From assembly GCA_964217345.1 (NCBI GenBank), contig CAXPJI010000025.1, forward strand, positions 23,657-87,656: a DNA stretch of 64,000 bases, read 5' to 3'. Positions 27,495 through 35,976 of this stretch are shown here, piece after piece (within the stretch, counting starts at the first letter, position 1; each line of letters starts with the position of its first letter). A program made the translations under genes and the position numbers. The DNA is from UBA3478 sp964217345 (GTDB lineage: Bacteria > Bacteroidota > Bacteroidia > Flavobacteriales > Flavobacteriaceae). The notes beneath the pieces were generated by a model, which was not told the origin of the DNA, searched no databases, and worked only from the letters and a program-made list of their open reading frames with translations.

Positions 27495-27502
27495 TACTTT
27501 TG
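27495..27502 (+). promoter_or_regulatory. Putative -7 element for ileS
   Basis: TACTTTTG fits TAnnTTTG exactly, 25 bases before the GTG start of ileS. A TTTG at 27478-27481 is only 13 bases upstream, too close for a standard -33 box. Confidence 0.4.
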
Positions 27503-27527
27503 CTTTCTTTAAAAAGAAGCGGCCAAG

Positions 27528-30500
27528 GTGAGTAGTAAATTTAACGAATACAAGCAGTTAGACCTTAGTAAGATAGGAGAAGAAGTTCTTTCGTATTGGA
27601 AGTCAGAGGCTATTTTTGAGAAAAGCATTTCTGAACGAGAAGGAGCAGAAAGCTATGTCTTTTTTGAAGGGCCTCCCTCAGCCAATGGGATGCCTGGTAT
27701 TCACCATGTAATGGCTCGTACTATTAAGGATATCTATCCTCGATATAAAACGATGAAAGGCTTCCAAGTGAAGCGCAAGGCAGGATGGGATACCCATGGC
27801 TTGCCGGTCGAGTTAGGTGTTGAGAAAGAGTTAGGCATCACTAAGGAGGCTATCGGCAAAACGATTAGTATCGCTGAGTATAACGAGGCATGTAAGGGTG
27901 CGGTAATGAAGTATACCGACGTTTGGAATTCGCTTACTGAGCAGATCGGATACTGGGTGGATATGCAAGATCCGTACATCACTTATACTTCCAAATACAT
28001 GGAGTCTGTATGGTGGCTACTCAAACAGATTTATGATAAAGGTCTTCTTTACAAAGGCTATACGATACAACCTTATTCGCCTAAGGCAGGAACAGGTTTA
28101 AGCTCCCATGAGCTCAATCAGCCCGGTACCTACCAGGACGTGACTGACACGACAATTACTGCTCAGTTTAAAGCCATTAAAGAAACCTTACCAGAAAATA
28201 TCCTGTCACTTTCAAATGAGACGGTTTATTTCTTGGCATGGACAACTACCCCTTGGACATTACCTTCAAACACCGCACTTACTGTTGGTCCAAAGATTAG
28301 TTATTCGCTGATCAGAACATTCAATCAATATACGTTTGAACCTATAGAAGTAGTCATCGCCGATGCGCTTATTGAAAAGCAGTTCGGTAAAAAATACGAG
28401 CGAGTCAACGAAGAAAGTGACCTGTCAGCCTATGATTCTGGAGCCAAGAAAATACCTTATTTGGTGCTTGGCAACTGCACAGGTAAAGAGCTAGAAAATG
28501 CCCGTTATGAGCAGCTTCTTGACTATGTGCTGCCTTATGACGCTCCTGAAAACGCTTTCAGAGTGATCCTCGGGGATTTCGTAACCACTGAGGATGGTAC
28601 AGGTATTGTTCATACTGCACCTACTTTTGGTGCCGACGATGCTAATGCGGCACGTGCGGCAACTCCACCGGTTCCCGCGATGCTAGTTCAAGATGAAAAT
28701 GGAAATTTGGTTCCGCTAGTTGACCTTGAAGGTAAATTTAGACCTGAGGTTGGTCCTTACGCGGGTAAATATGTGAAGAATGCCTACTACGATGTCGAAC
28801 CTGAGAAATCGGTAGATGTCGAAATTGCTATTCAACTGAAAACCGAGAATAAGGCTTTTAAAGTAGAGAAATACGTCCACTCTTATCCGAACTGTTGGAG
28901 AACGGACAAGCCGATCTTATACTATCCGCTCGATTCGTGGTTTATCAAAGCAACTGCAGTGAAGGATCGCATGTATGAGCTGAACCAAGAAATCAATTGG
29001 AAGCCAAAAGCGACCGGTACTGGGCGTTTCGGAAATTGGCTTGCCAATGCCAATGACTGGAACTTGTCTCGATCTCGATACTGGGGAATTCCCCTTCCTA
29101 TTTGGAGAACTGAAGACGGATCAGAGGAACGAATAATAGGCTCTGTAGCTGAATTGAAAGAGGCAATTGCCGAATCAGTGAGTGCAGGACTCATGAAAGA
29201 AAACCCATTTGCTTCTTTTGACCCGACAGACATGAGCGAAGCGAATTACGCTCAGATCGATCTGCATAAACACGTGGTAGATACCATCGTACTTTGCTCA
29301 TCGAGTGGGGCTCCTATGCATCGCGAGTCTGATCTCATTGATGTTTGGTTTGATAGTGGTTCAATGCCTTATGCTCAGTGGCACTATCCGTTTGAGAATA
29401 AGGAATTGGTTGATAATGAGATTGCTTATCCGGCAGACTTCATCGCCGAAGGAGTAGATCAGACCAGAGGATGGTTCTATACCCTTCACGCTATTTCAAC
29501 CCTACTGTTCGATAAAATTGCTTATAAAAATGTGGTTTCGAACGGATTAGTACTCGACAAGAACGGTAAAAAAATGTCGAAGCGTTTAGGAAACGCAATC
29601 GATCCTTTTGAAACGATAAAAGAGTATGGACCGGACGCAACACGTTGGTACATGATCAACAATGCCAACCCTTGGGATAACCTCAAGTTTGATCTTGAAG
29701 GAGTCGCTGAGGTTAAGCGCAAATTCTTCGGAACGCTATACAATACCTATTCTTTCTTCGCACTTTATGCGAACATCGATGGCTTTACAGGTCAAGAGGA
29801 ACAAATTCCTGTTTCAGATCGTCCCGAACTCGATCGTTGGATTCTTTCTGAATTAAATACTTTAATCCAGGAAGTAGACGAGTGCTTTGAACAGTATGAT
29901 GCTACCCGTGCTACTCGACTCATTTCTGATTTTGTTCAAGAGAATCTGAGTAACTGGTATGTTCGTCTAGGTCGTCGCCGTTTCTGGAAGGGCTCTTTTG
30001 GTAATGACAAATTAGCTGCTTACCAAACGCTTTCGCACGTATTAAAAACAACAGCCCAGCTCATTGCTCCTGTTGCTCCCTTCTTTGCAGAAAGGCTTTA
30101 TCGCGACTTAAATGGGGCAGAAAGCGTGCATCTTTCTCTTTTCCCAACCGCTGATACAGCCCTTATCGATAAAACCTTAGAGGAAAAAATGCAACTCGCA
30201 CAAAAGGTGAGCTCGCTGGTTCTATCGATACGTCAAAAGGAGAAAATAAAGGTTCGTCAACCGCTTCAAAGAGTGATGATTCCAGTAAGTAAGACCGTTT
30301 CTAAGGAGGCACTTTTAGCAGTTTCTGAACTGATTCGCTCAGAGGTTAACGTTAAAGAGGTAAGCCTACTTGAAGATGCTTCAGACATACTAGTTAAAGA
30401 AATCAAGCCAAACTTTAAAACCTTAGGACCAAAGTATGGGCCAAAGATGAAACAAGTTGCAGCCTCGATTACTTCTTTAAATCAAGAGCAAATTCAACGG

Positions 30501-30914
30501 TTCGAACAAGAAGAGATCTATATGATTTCGCTTGACGATTCTACCATTGAACTATCATTAGAAGACGTTTTTATTACCAACAAAGACATTGAAGGATGGT
30601 TAGTTGCTTCTCACGGAGCGCTAACGGTAGCTCTCGACATCACGTTGAATGAAAACTTAATCAACGAAGGGATTGCTCGTGAACTCGTCAATCGCATTCA
30701 AAATTTGAGAAAGGATTCTGGACTTGAAGTAACAGATAAAATTTTACTTTATATTGGGGCCACAGATAAAGTCAACCAGGCGGTTTCTTCAAATCGCGAA
30801 TACTTGATGCAAGAGACGCTATGTGAGCAGCTTGAATTGGTAGAAGGACTAGAGAAAGGAATAGCTGTTAGCTTTGACGATATCGAAACACAACTATATC
30901 TAGAGAAAAAATAG
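27528..30914 (+). CDS. ileS: Isoleucine-tRNA ligase
   Basis: Charges tRNA-Ile. The 1128 residues are a full-length class I enzyme of the larger (eukaryote-like, about 1,100-residue) type: the HIGH-equivalent in PPSANGMPGIHH (~48-60), the CP1 editing domain (about 200-400, with LAWTTTPWTLPSN) and KKMSKR at about 681-686 (the KMSKS loop), then the anticodon-binding C-terminal part. It starts at GTG (27528); the N-terminus SSKFNEYKQLDLSKI is typical. It heads the run ileS, dksA-like, exported protein, lspA. Confidence 0.97.
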   Translation: MSSKFNEYKQLDLSKIGEEVLSYWKSEAIFEKSISEREGAESYVFFEGPPSANGMPGIHHVMARTIKDIYPRYKTMKGFQVKRKAGWDTHGLPVELGVEKELGITKEAIGKTISIAEYNEACKGAVMKYTDVWNSLTEQIGYWVDMQDPYITYTSKYMESVWWLLKQIYDKGLLYKGYTIQPYSPKAGTGLSSHELNQPGTYQDVTDTTITAQFKAIKETLPENILSLSNETVYFLAWTTTPWTLPSNTALTVGPKISYSLIRTFNQYTFEPIEVVIADALIEKQFGKKYERVNEESDLSAYDSGAKKIPYLVLGNCTGKELENARYEQLLDYVLPYDAPENAFRVILGDFVTTEDGTGIVHTAPTFGADDANAARAATPPVPAMLVQDENGNLVPLVDLEGKFRPEVGPYAGKYVKNAYYDVEPEKSVDVEIAIQLKTENKAFKVEKYVHSYPNCWRTDKPILYYPLDSWFIKATAVKDRMYELNQEINWKPKATGTGRFGNWLANANDWNLSRSRYWGIPLPIWRTEDGSEERIIGSVAELKEAIAESVSAGLMKENPFASFDPTDMSEANYAQIDLHKHVVDTIVLCSSSGAPMHRESDLIDVWFDSGSMPYAQWHYPFENKELVDNEIAYPADFIAEGVDQTRGWFYTLHAISTLLFDKIAYKNVVSNGLVLDKNGKKMSKRLGNAIDPFETIKEYGPDATRWYMINNANPWDNLKFDLEGVAEVKRKFFGTLYNTYSFFALYANIDGFTGQEEQIPVSDRPELDRWILSELNTLIQEVDECFEQYDATRATRLISDFVQENLSNWYVRLGRRRFWKGSFGNDKLAAYQTLSHVLKTTAQLIAPVAPFFAERLYRDLNGAESVHLSLFPTADTALIDKTLEEKMQLAQKVSSLVLSIRQKEKIKVRQPLQRVMIPVSKTVSKEALLAVSELIRSEVNVKEVSLLEDASDILVKEIKPNFKTLGPKYGPKMKQVAASITSLNQEQIQRFEQEEIYMISLDDSTIELSLEDVFITNKDIEGWLVASHGALTVALDITLNENLINEGIARELVNRIQNLRKDSGLEVTDKILLYIGATDKVNQAVSSNREYLMQETLCEQLELVEGLEKGIAVSFDDIETQLYLEKK

Positions 30915-30920
30915 AATCTT

Positions 30921-31298
30921 ATGTCAGAATTAGTAAGATATTCAGATGCAGACCTTAAAGAGTTTAAAGCACTGATTGAAGAAAAAATTGTAAAGGCTAA
31001 GGAAGATCTTGACCTAATTAAAAGTGCCTACATGAATGACCTGAATAACGGTACTGACGATACGTCACCAACATTTAAGGCATTTGAAGAAGGTTCTGAG
31101 ACCATGAGTAAAGAGGCGAACACCCAACTTGCTTTGCGTCAAGAAAAATTCATTCGAGACCTTAAGAATGCGCTAGTAAGAATTGAAAATAAGACTTACG
31201 GAGTTTGTAGAGTAACAGGCAAACTAATTTCTAAAGAGCGATTGAAGCTCGTTCCGCATGCAACCTTGAGCATTGAAGCCAAGAAGATGCAGCGCTAG
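30921..31298 (+). CDS. DksA/TraR-like regulator without a complete zinc finger
   Basis: A 125-residue DksA-like protein: an N-terminal coiled coil (~1-90) that in DksA enters the RNA polymerase secondary channel, then the C-terminal segment YGVCRVTGKLISKERL. Of the four zinc cysteines of DksA/TraR only C96 remains; the other positions are threonine, serine and alanine. Bacteroidota carry this zinc-less form next to ileS and lspA, so this looks like a stable variant. It should modulate transcription initiation. Its stop overlaps the GTG of the next gene by one base. Confidence 0.88.
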   Translation: MSELVRYSDADLKEFKALIEEKIVKAKEDLDLIKSAYMNDLNNGTDDTSPTFKAFEEGSETMSKEANTQLALRQEKFIRDLKNALVRIENKTYGVCRVTGKLISKERLKLVPHATLSIEAKKMQR

Positions 31299-31915
31299 TG
31301 AAAATCAAGGGACTTCTATTGCTTATTTTGGTGCAAGGTTCAATCCAAGCCCAGTCTAAATGGGAAAAAACGATTGATGCCCCGGAGGTTCACTCGCTCT
31401 CTATTGAATTGGGGTTTATTCAAAACCTGATGGTTTCGACGGGTAATTCTGATCAGTATGTCATTAAAACTACGAGCGAAGGAGAATACAGAGACCAAGT
31501 GATGTTGGTGTCTAAAGAGGTTGATCATTGGCTTGAAATTTATCCGCAATGGGCGCCTTCGTTCATAGCTCCCAATGATAAGCTCAGTGCACATAAAGTT
31601 CGCGCTTTAAATCTTGAACTTATTGTTCCTAAAGGAAAGACTCTTGAAATTCGAGGAGAGCAGGCAGTGGTGTCTGTATTAGGAGAGTATAAAGAAGTTG
31701 TTGTGCGTTTGGGATCGGGCCGGGTGAATTTAAAATATTCCTCTGAAGAAAGTGATATCAGAACCGACTCTGCAGATGTTTTCTTAACGGTTCCTTATGG
31801 AGATATTCAGGCCTCTAGTACTGAAGGAAAAGTGATAGGAAGTATTCCTGTCAATACAAGATTTCATTATAAGTTAGCTTCAGAAAAGGGGTCAATCTAT
31901 TTAAATAAAGCCTAA
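31298..31915 (+). CDS. Exported protein of unknown function
   Basis: A 205-residue protein with a signal peptide (MKIKGLLLLILVQGSIQAQ). The mature part is rich in short beta strands with repeating glycine and serine turns (LEIRGEQAVVSVLGEYKEVVVRLGSGRVNLKYSS), the pattern of a small right-handed beta-helix or DUF4097-type adhesin-like domain. It starts with GTG sharing a base with the dksA-like stop, and its stop shares a base with the lspA start, so it is translated within the ileS-lspA run. I cannot assign a function. Confidence 0.75.
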   Translation: MKIKGLLLLILVQGSIQAQSKWEKTIDAPEVHSLSIELGFIQNLMVSTGNSDQYVIKTTSEGEYRDQVMLVSKEVDHWLEIYPQWAPSFIAPNDKLSAHKVRALNLELIVPKGKTLEIRGEQAVVSVLGEYKEVVVRLGSGRVNLKYSSEESDIRTDSADVFLTVPYGDIQASSTEGKVIGSIPVNTRFHYKLASEKGSIYLNKA

Positions 31916-32538
31916 TGAATTTAAAGAAAACCATTCTTCTTGCTGTTGTTATACTCGTACTTGATCAGTGGTCGAAGATTTTTATAAAAACTCATTTCAC
32001 CTATCAAGAGGAGATCGAGGTATTCAGTTGGTTTAAGATTTTCTTTATTGAAAATAGAGGTGCCGCTTGGGGTACTCAGCTGAGTGATTTTCTTCCTATC
32101 AGTGAACGCAGCGCTAAATTTGGATTGACCTTATTTCGACTTTTTGCTATCGTAGGAATAGCCATTTGGGGTTATCGTTCGGCTCTTAAAAATGCACCTT
32201 CGCTGCTACTTATCGCTATAGCACTAATCTTCTCCGGAGCCTTGGGTAATATTATTGATTCGGTATTTTATGGAAGACTGTTTACGGTGAGCACTCCTTA
32301 TTCTGTGGCAACCTTTGCCTGGGAGTCTTCGATCGGAGGTTATGACAACTTCTTCTATGGGCGTGTAGTAGATATGCTCTATTTTCCCTTAATTGACACG
32401 ACTTGGCCAGACTGGGTTCCCTTTCTCGGCTCAAAACCTTTGCGGTTTTTTCAGCCCGTTTTCAATATAGCGGACAGTGCAATTAGCGTAGGAGTTTTTA
32501 TCCTTCTTGCTTTTAATAAAAGAGTCTTTCCTAACTAA
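31915..32538 (+). CDS. lspA: Lipoprotein signal peptidase (signal peptidase II)
   Basis: Cleaves the signal peptide of prolipoproteins after diacylglyceryl transfer, in the inner membrane. The family motifs are present: DQWSK near the N-terminus, ENRGAAWG, GNIIDSVFYG with one catalytic aspartate, and FNIADSAISVG with the second. The 207 residues exceed the ~160 of E. coli; the extra sequence is a loop of about 30-40 residues between the catalytic motifs, often seen in Bacteroidota. Many lipoproteins in this window (M23 peptidase, DUF4270, cytochrome c) would be its substrates. Confidence 0.95.
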   Translation: MNLKKTILLAVVILVLDQWSKIFIKTHFTYQEEIEVFSWFKIFFIENRGAAWGTQLSDFLPISERSAKFGLTLFRLFAIVGIAIWGYRSALKNAPSLLLIAIALIFSGALGNIIDSVFYGRLFTVSTPYSVATFAWESSIGGYDNFFYGRVVDMLYFPLIDTTWPDWVPFLGSKPLRFFQPVFNIADSAISVGVFILLAFNKRVFPN

Positions 32539-33097
32539 ACTGAAAATCTGCAGTTGGTGTGATTAGCCAATGGAGTGGATGGTCGTGAGGCTCTATATCA
32601 TCGATAGTTTCTACTGGTTCTAACAAACTTAACCCTACAGTGATTACATTGGGTTTGCAATCTGCTAAGAATCTGTCGTAATACCCTTTACCGTATCCGA
32701 CACGACCCCCATTTAGATCGCCAATCAGAAGAGGAACAAATACTACATCGATATGATTCGCTTCAATGGTGAGGCCACTGGTGGGTTCTAGGATTCCCCA
32801 ATGATTCTCTACAAGCTTGGTTTGATCTTCAAGAAGGTAATGGGTTAGGCTTCCATCTAAATTCGCCTTAGGTAAGACGATTCGTTTATCTTTTCCTTGT
32901 AAAATGCTTAATAAGCCCTCGGTATTGACCTCATTCTGCCTCACGATAGGGAGAAAAACATGATAAGTAGTCTTTTCCCAAATGGGGAGAGTTAAGAGGC
33001 GATTGATGATTTTAAGGCTCAAGGCCTCCACTTCATCTTTAGAATAAGACTTTCGTCTTTCTTTTGCCCACTTTCTTAAATCATCCTTACCTCTCAT
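32531..33097 (-). CDS. 5-formyltetrahydrofolate cyclo-ligase
   Basis: Converts 5-formyl-THF to 5,10-methenyl-THF using ATP, returning this storage folate to one-carbon metabolism. The 188 residues include the ATP-binding basic segment near the N-terminus (RKWAKERRKSYS) and the family signature GGRVGYGKGYYDRFLAD. It converges on lspA and overlaps its end by eight bases. Confidence 0.94.
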   Translation of the reverse strand: MRGKDDLRKWAKERRKSYSKDEVEALSLKIINRLLTLPIWEKTTYHVFLPIVRQNEVNTEGLLSILQGKDKRIVLPKANLDGSLTHYLLEDQTKLVENHWGILEPTSGLTIEANHIDVVFVPLLIGDLNGGRVGYGKGYYDRFLADCKPNVITVGLSLLEPVETIDDIEPHDHPLHWLITPTADFQFS

Positions 33098-33143
33098 GGG
33101 GTAAAACTATCTAAAAAATCAAATCAATCGCTACTTTTACTCA

Positions 33144-34940
33144 ATGGGAGAGAAGGAAAATCCGATCAAAATTCAGGTACAGGCCCTGCCCGATGAACCT
33201 GGGGTTTACCATTTCTATGACCAGAATAAACGCATTCTGTACGTCGGTAAGGCAAAGAATTTAAAAAAGCGCGTGTCTTCCTACTTTACGAAGAACCATA
33301 CCAGCGGTAAGACCCGAGTAATGGTAAGTAAGATTAAAGAGATTCGGCATGTGGTCGTGGCTAATGAATCAGATGCGCTGCTTTTAGAAAATAGCATGAT
33401 TAAGCAGCATCAGCCTAGATACAATGTGCTACTTAAAGATGATAAAACCTATCCTTGGATTTGTGTAAAGAATGAGCGATTCCCAAGGGTCTTTAGTACA
33501 CGAAAAAAGATTGAAGATGGCTCACTTTATTTCGGGCCTTACACTTCGATGAAGACTGTTAGAGCGCTTCTTGATCTCATCCGAAACGTATATACGCTTA
33601 GAACTTGTAATTATGAGCTTTCAGAAGCGCAGATCGCATCGGGCAAGGTGAAGCTCTGTTTAGAATACCATATAGGTAATTGCGCAGGTCCCTGTCGAGG
33701 ATATCAATTAGAGGCCGAGTATGGGGAGCAAATTGACGCTATTGTAGCCATTTTAAAGGGAAATTTAAAGCCCTCACTACGAATGCTTAATGAGCGAATG
33801 ACTCGGTACGCGGCTGCGATGGAGTTTGAAAAAGCTCAACAAATCAAAGAGCGTATAGAGGTACTCAACAAACATCAGTCGAAGTCTCAAGTGGTCAATC
33901 CGAAAATTACTGATCTAGAAGTGTATTCGATTCTAAGTGACCCAACCCATGCTTATGTGAACTTCATGCAGATTAATGACGGGGCGATCGTATATTCTCA
34001 CACCCTAGAATTGAAGAAGCAACTCGATGAGACTGAAGAAGAATTGTTGTCTGTGGCTATTGTAGAGATTCGACGCCGTTTTAACTCGGTATCAAAAACC
34101 ATTCTACTTCCTTTCCCTGTAGCTGTTGCAGAAACCATTAAGGTCGAGGTTCCTAAGCTCGGAGATAAAAAAAGCCTTGTTGATCTCTCATTGAGAAATG
34201 CTAAATTTTTCAGACAAGATCGATTCAAGCAAATGAAGGTAGTTGACCCAGATCGTCACACCAAACGCATCTTAAGCCAGATGAAAGAAGACCTTCACCT
34301 CTCAGAAGAGCCCGTTCACATCGAGTGTTTCGACAATTCAAACCTGCAGGGAACCAACCCCGCTTCGGCTTGTGTGGTTTTCAAAAATGCAAAGCCATCG
34401 AAAGCCGATTACCGAAAATTCACAATTAAGAGTGTTGAAGGGCCTAATGATTTTGCAAGTATGGAAGAGGTGGTATTTCGTCGTTACAGAAGATTGCTCC
34501 AAGAGCGTGAACCACTGCCACAATTGATTGTTATCGACGGTGGAAAAGGACAACTTTCTTCTGCCTTGAAATCGCTAGAAGTATTAGGACTAAGGGGGAA
34601 AATTGCGATCATTGGAATTGCCAAAAGACTCGAAGAAATCTATTTTCCCGGAGATTCTTTACCCCTATACCTCGATAAGAAATCAGAAACTTTGAAGATC
34701 ATTCAGCAGTTGAGAAATGAGGCACACCGATTCTCTTTAAAATACCACAGAGAAAAACGCAGCGCGATTGCGATACAATCTGAATTAGAAGAAATTCCTG
34801 GAATAGGCCCAACAACGGCGGCAAAACTGCTAAAAGAATTTAAGAGTGTAAAGCAGATCAAACAGCGCAGTATTAGTGAGCTCGAGAAGGTGGTGAGTAA
34901 GTCTGTAGCTTCAAAAATTCACGACTATTTTCAGTCGTAA
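33144..34940 (+). CDS. uvrC: Excinuclease ABC subunit C
   Basis: The incision nuclease of UvrABC nucleotide excision repair. The 598 residues show the GIY-YIG domain (PGVYHFYDQNKRILYVGKAKNLKKR, split here as PGVYHF and ILYVGKAKNLKKR, ~17-95) for the 3' cut, the UVR helix pair (MEFEKAQQIKERIEVL, ~222-240), the RNase H-like domain with HIECFDNSNLQGTN for the 5' cut, and the C-terminal helix-hairpin-helix (IPGIGPTTAAKLL). A TACTTTTA sequence (33131-33138), one base off the -7 consensus, lies 5 bases before the ATG. Confidence 0.96.
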   Translation: MGEKENPIKIQVQALPDEPGVYHFYDQNKRILYVGKAKNLKKRVSSYFTKNHTSGKTRVMVSKIKEIRHVVVANESDALLLENSMIKQHQPRYNVLLKDDKTYPWICVKNERFPRVFSTRKKIEDGSLYFGPYTSMKTVRALLDLIRNVYTLRTCNYELSEAQIASGKVKLCLEYHIGNCAGPCRGYQLEAEYGEQIDAIVAILKGNLKPSLRMLNERMTRYAAAMEFEKAQQIKERIEVLNKHQSKSQVVNPKITDLEVYSILSDPTHAYVNFMQINDGAIVYSHTLELKKQLDETEEELLSVAIVEIRRRFNSVSKTILLPFPVAVAETIKVEVPKLGDKKSLVDLSLRNAKFFRQDRFKQMKVVDPDRHTKRILSQMKEDLHLSEEPVHIECFDNSNLQGTNPASACVVFKNAKPSKADYRKFTIKSVEGPNDFASMEEVVFRRYRRLLQEREPLPQLIVIDGGKGQLSSALKSLEVLGLRGKIAIIGIAKRLEEIYFPGDSLPLYLDKKSETLKIIQQLRNEAHRFSLKYHREKRSAIAIQSELEEIPGIGPTTAAKLLKEFKSVKQIKQRSISELEKVVSKSVASKIHDYFQS

Positions 34941-35130
34941 CCTGCCTAGTCTCATGTGTATGAGAATCAGAACGTTAAAGTCGGGTTAAAAAGTATTTTT
35001 AAACTTAAGTCTCACCGTACCTTAGAGGTAAGAATTAAAAAGTAGTCATACTACATTTTGGTTTTTCATGATTTAAAGTTTGGTTGGTTAGTAAGAAAAG
35101 CCCTAGTTCATTCAACTAGGGCTTTTTTTT
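34921..35130 (+). ncRNA. Hairpin-rich spacer after uvrC, possible structured RNA or 3' UTR
   Basis: Six successive inverted repeats run from the uvrC stop to the terminator: 34921-34938 (ACGACT/AGTCGT), 34951-34964 (CTCAT/ATGAG), 34985-35004 (imperfect, GTTAAAAA/TTTTTAAAC), 35018-35030 (TACCT/AGGTA), 35042-35054 (GTAGT/ACTAC) and the terminator at 35096-35126. No open frame of useful length lies here. The first hairpin overlaps the uvrC 3' end, so the region may be a structured 3' UTR or a processed small RNA. I cannot match it to a named RNA family. Confidence 0.3.
35096..35130 (+). terminator. Strong rho-independent terminator
   Basis: A 13-bp perfect stem AAAAGCCCTAGTT/AACTAGGGCTTTT (35096-35108 with 35114-35126), loop CATTC, followed by more Ts to 35130. 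It ends the uvrC transcript, or a small RNA from the spacer, just before the promoter of the next gene. Confidence 0.9.
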
Positions 35131-35135
35131 AATCC

Positions 35136-35143
35136 TATTTTTG
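35136..35143 (+). promoter_or_regulatory. Putative -7 element, 6 bases before the start codon
   Basis: TATTTTTG fits TAnnTTTG exactly and lies between the terminator T-tract and the ATG at 35150. Transcription would begin at or next to the ATG, predicting a leaderless mRNA. The -33 region would fall inside the terminator stem. Confidence 0.45.
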
Positions 35144-35149
35144 TTAGCA

Positions 35150-35938
35150 ATGATTAGAAGAGCACTCCTATTATTTTTCATGCTTTTGATGAGTTTTGGA
35201 TATTCTCAAGACCAATCAGAATATCAAACTTTCGAAGCTGGCGAATGGTTGCGCTATCGCCTTCATTATGGGTTTTTCAATGCGAGCTATGCTACTCTTT
35301 CAATAAAGGACACCATTTTCAGGGGAGAACCTGTATTTCATGCTGTTGGTGAAGGTAGAACCACAGGTTTGGCTTCGCTTTTCTTCAAGGTAGAGGATGT
35401 TTATGAAAGTATTTTTTCAAAAACAGAGATACGTCCGATCTTTTTTTTGAGAGATATCGATGAAGGAGGATACACCAAGAATATCTCGATTGACTTTGAT
35501 TTTGATCGTGAAAAGGCACTTATCAATAACATCAAAGACGATACTTCTTTCGAATTAGATATTCGAAAAGACCTTCAGGATATCATTTCAGCTACCTATT
35601 ATTTACGCGAGACATTTGATTTATCATCGGTTAAAATTAGCGATGAGATTGCCTTGGATATGCTATTCGACGATGACGGCATTTATGACTTTAAATTGAT
35701 GTATCTAGGTAAGGAGGTATTAAAAACACCATTTGGTAAGATTAGGTGCCTCGCATTCAGACCGCTGGTTAAGTCTGGCAGGATTTTTAGAGCTGAAGAA
35801 TCTTTAACGCTTTGGGTGAGTGATGATAAAAATAGAATTCCCGTACGGATTCAAGCAAATCTTCGCTTTGGGTCTATTAAAGCTGACTTAGACGGATTTA
35901 AAGGACTCAAGAATTCCTTCGAAGTGATTGCCAACTAA
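35150..35938 (+). CDS. DUF3108 domain exported protein
   Basis: About 262 residues from the ATG at 35150 (MIRRALLLFFMLLMSFGYSQ), a signal peptide. The mature protein matches the DUF3108 pattern (EAGEWLRYRLHYGFFNASYATLSIKD at the start, shortened here to EWLRYRLHYGFFNASYA, and LTLWVSDDKNRIPVRI near the end), a beta-rich periplasmic fold of unknown function widespread in Bacteroidota and Proteobacteria. A TTG three codons upstream (35141) overlaps the -7 box and is unlikely to be the start. The M23 peptidase gene follows after 38 bases. Confidence 0.88.
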   Translation: MIRRALLLFFMLLMSFGYSQDQSEYQTFEAGEWLRYRLHYGFFNASYATLSIKDTIFRGEPVFHAVGEGRTTGLASLFFKVEDVYESIFSKTEIRPIFFLRDIDEGGYTKNISIDFDFDREKALINNIKDDTSFELDIRKDLQDIISATYYLRETFDLSSVKISDEIALDMLFDDDGIYDFKLMYLGKEVLKTPFGKIRCLAFRPLVKSGRIFRAEESLTLWVSDDKNRIPVRIQANLRFGSIKADLDGFKGLKNSFEVIAN

Positions 35939-35941
35939 AGA

Positions 35942-35972
35942 TTGACAAGCAGGCCGGAATTTAGCAACTTTG
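35942..35972 (+). promoter_or_regulatory. Putative promoter for the M23 peptidase gene
   Basis: TTG (35942-35944) is followed after 20 bases by CAACTTTG (35965-35972), one mismatch from TAnnTTTG. Both elements fit the Bacteroidota -33/-7 arrangement. The ATG starts 4 bases later at 35977, again predicting a leaderless or nearly leaderless mRNA. Confidence 0.45.
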
Positions 35973-35976
35973 TAAG

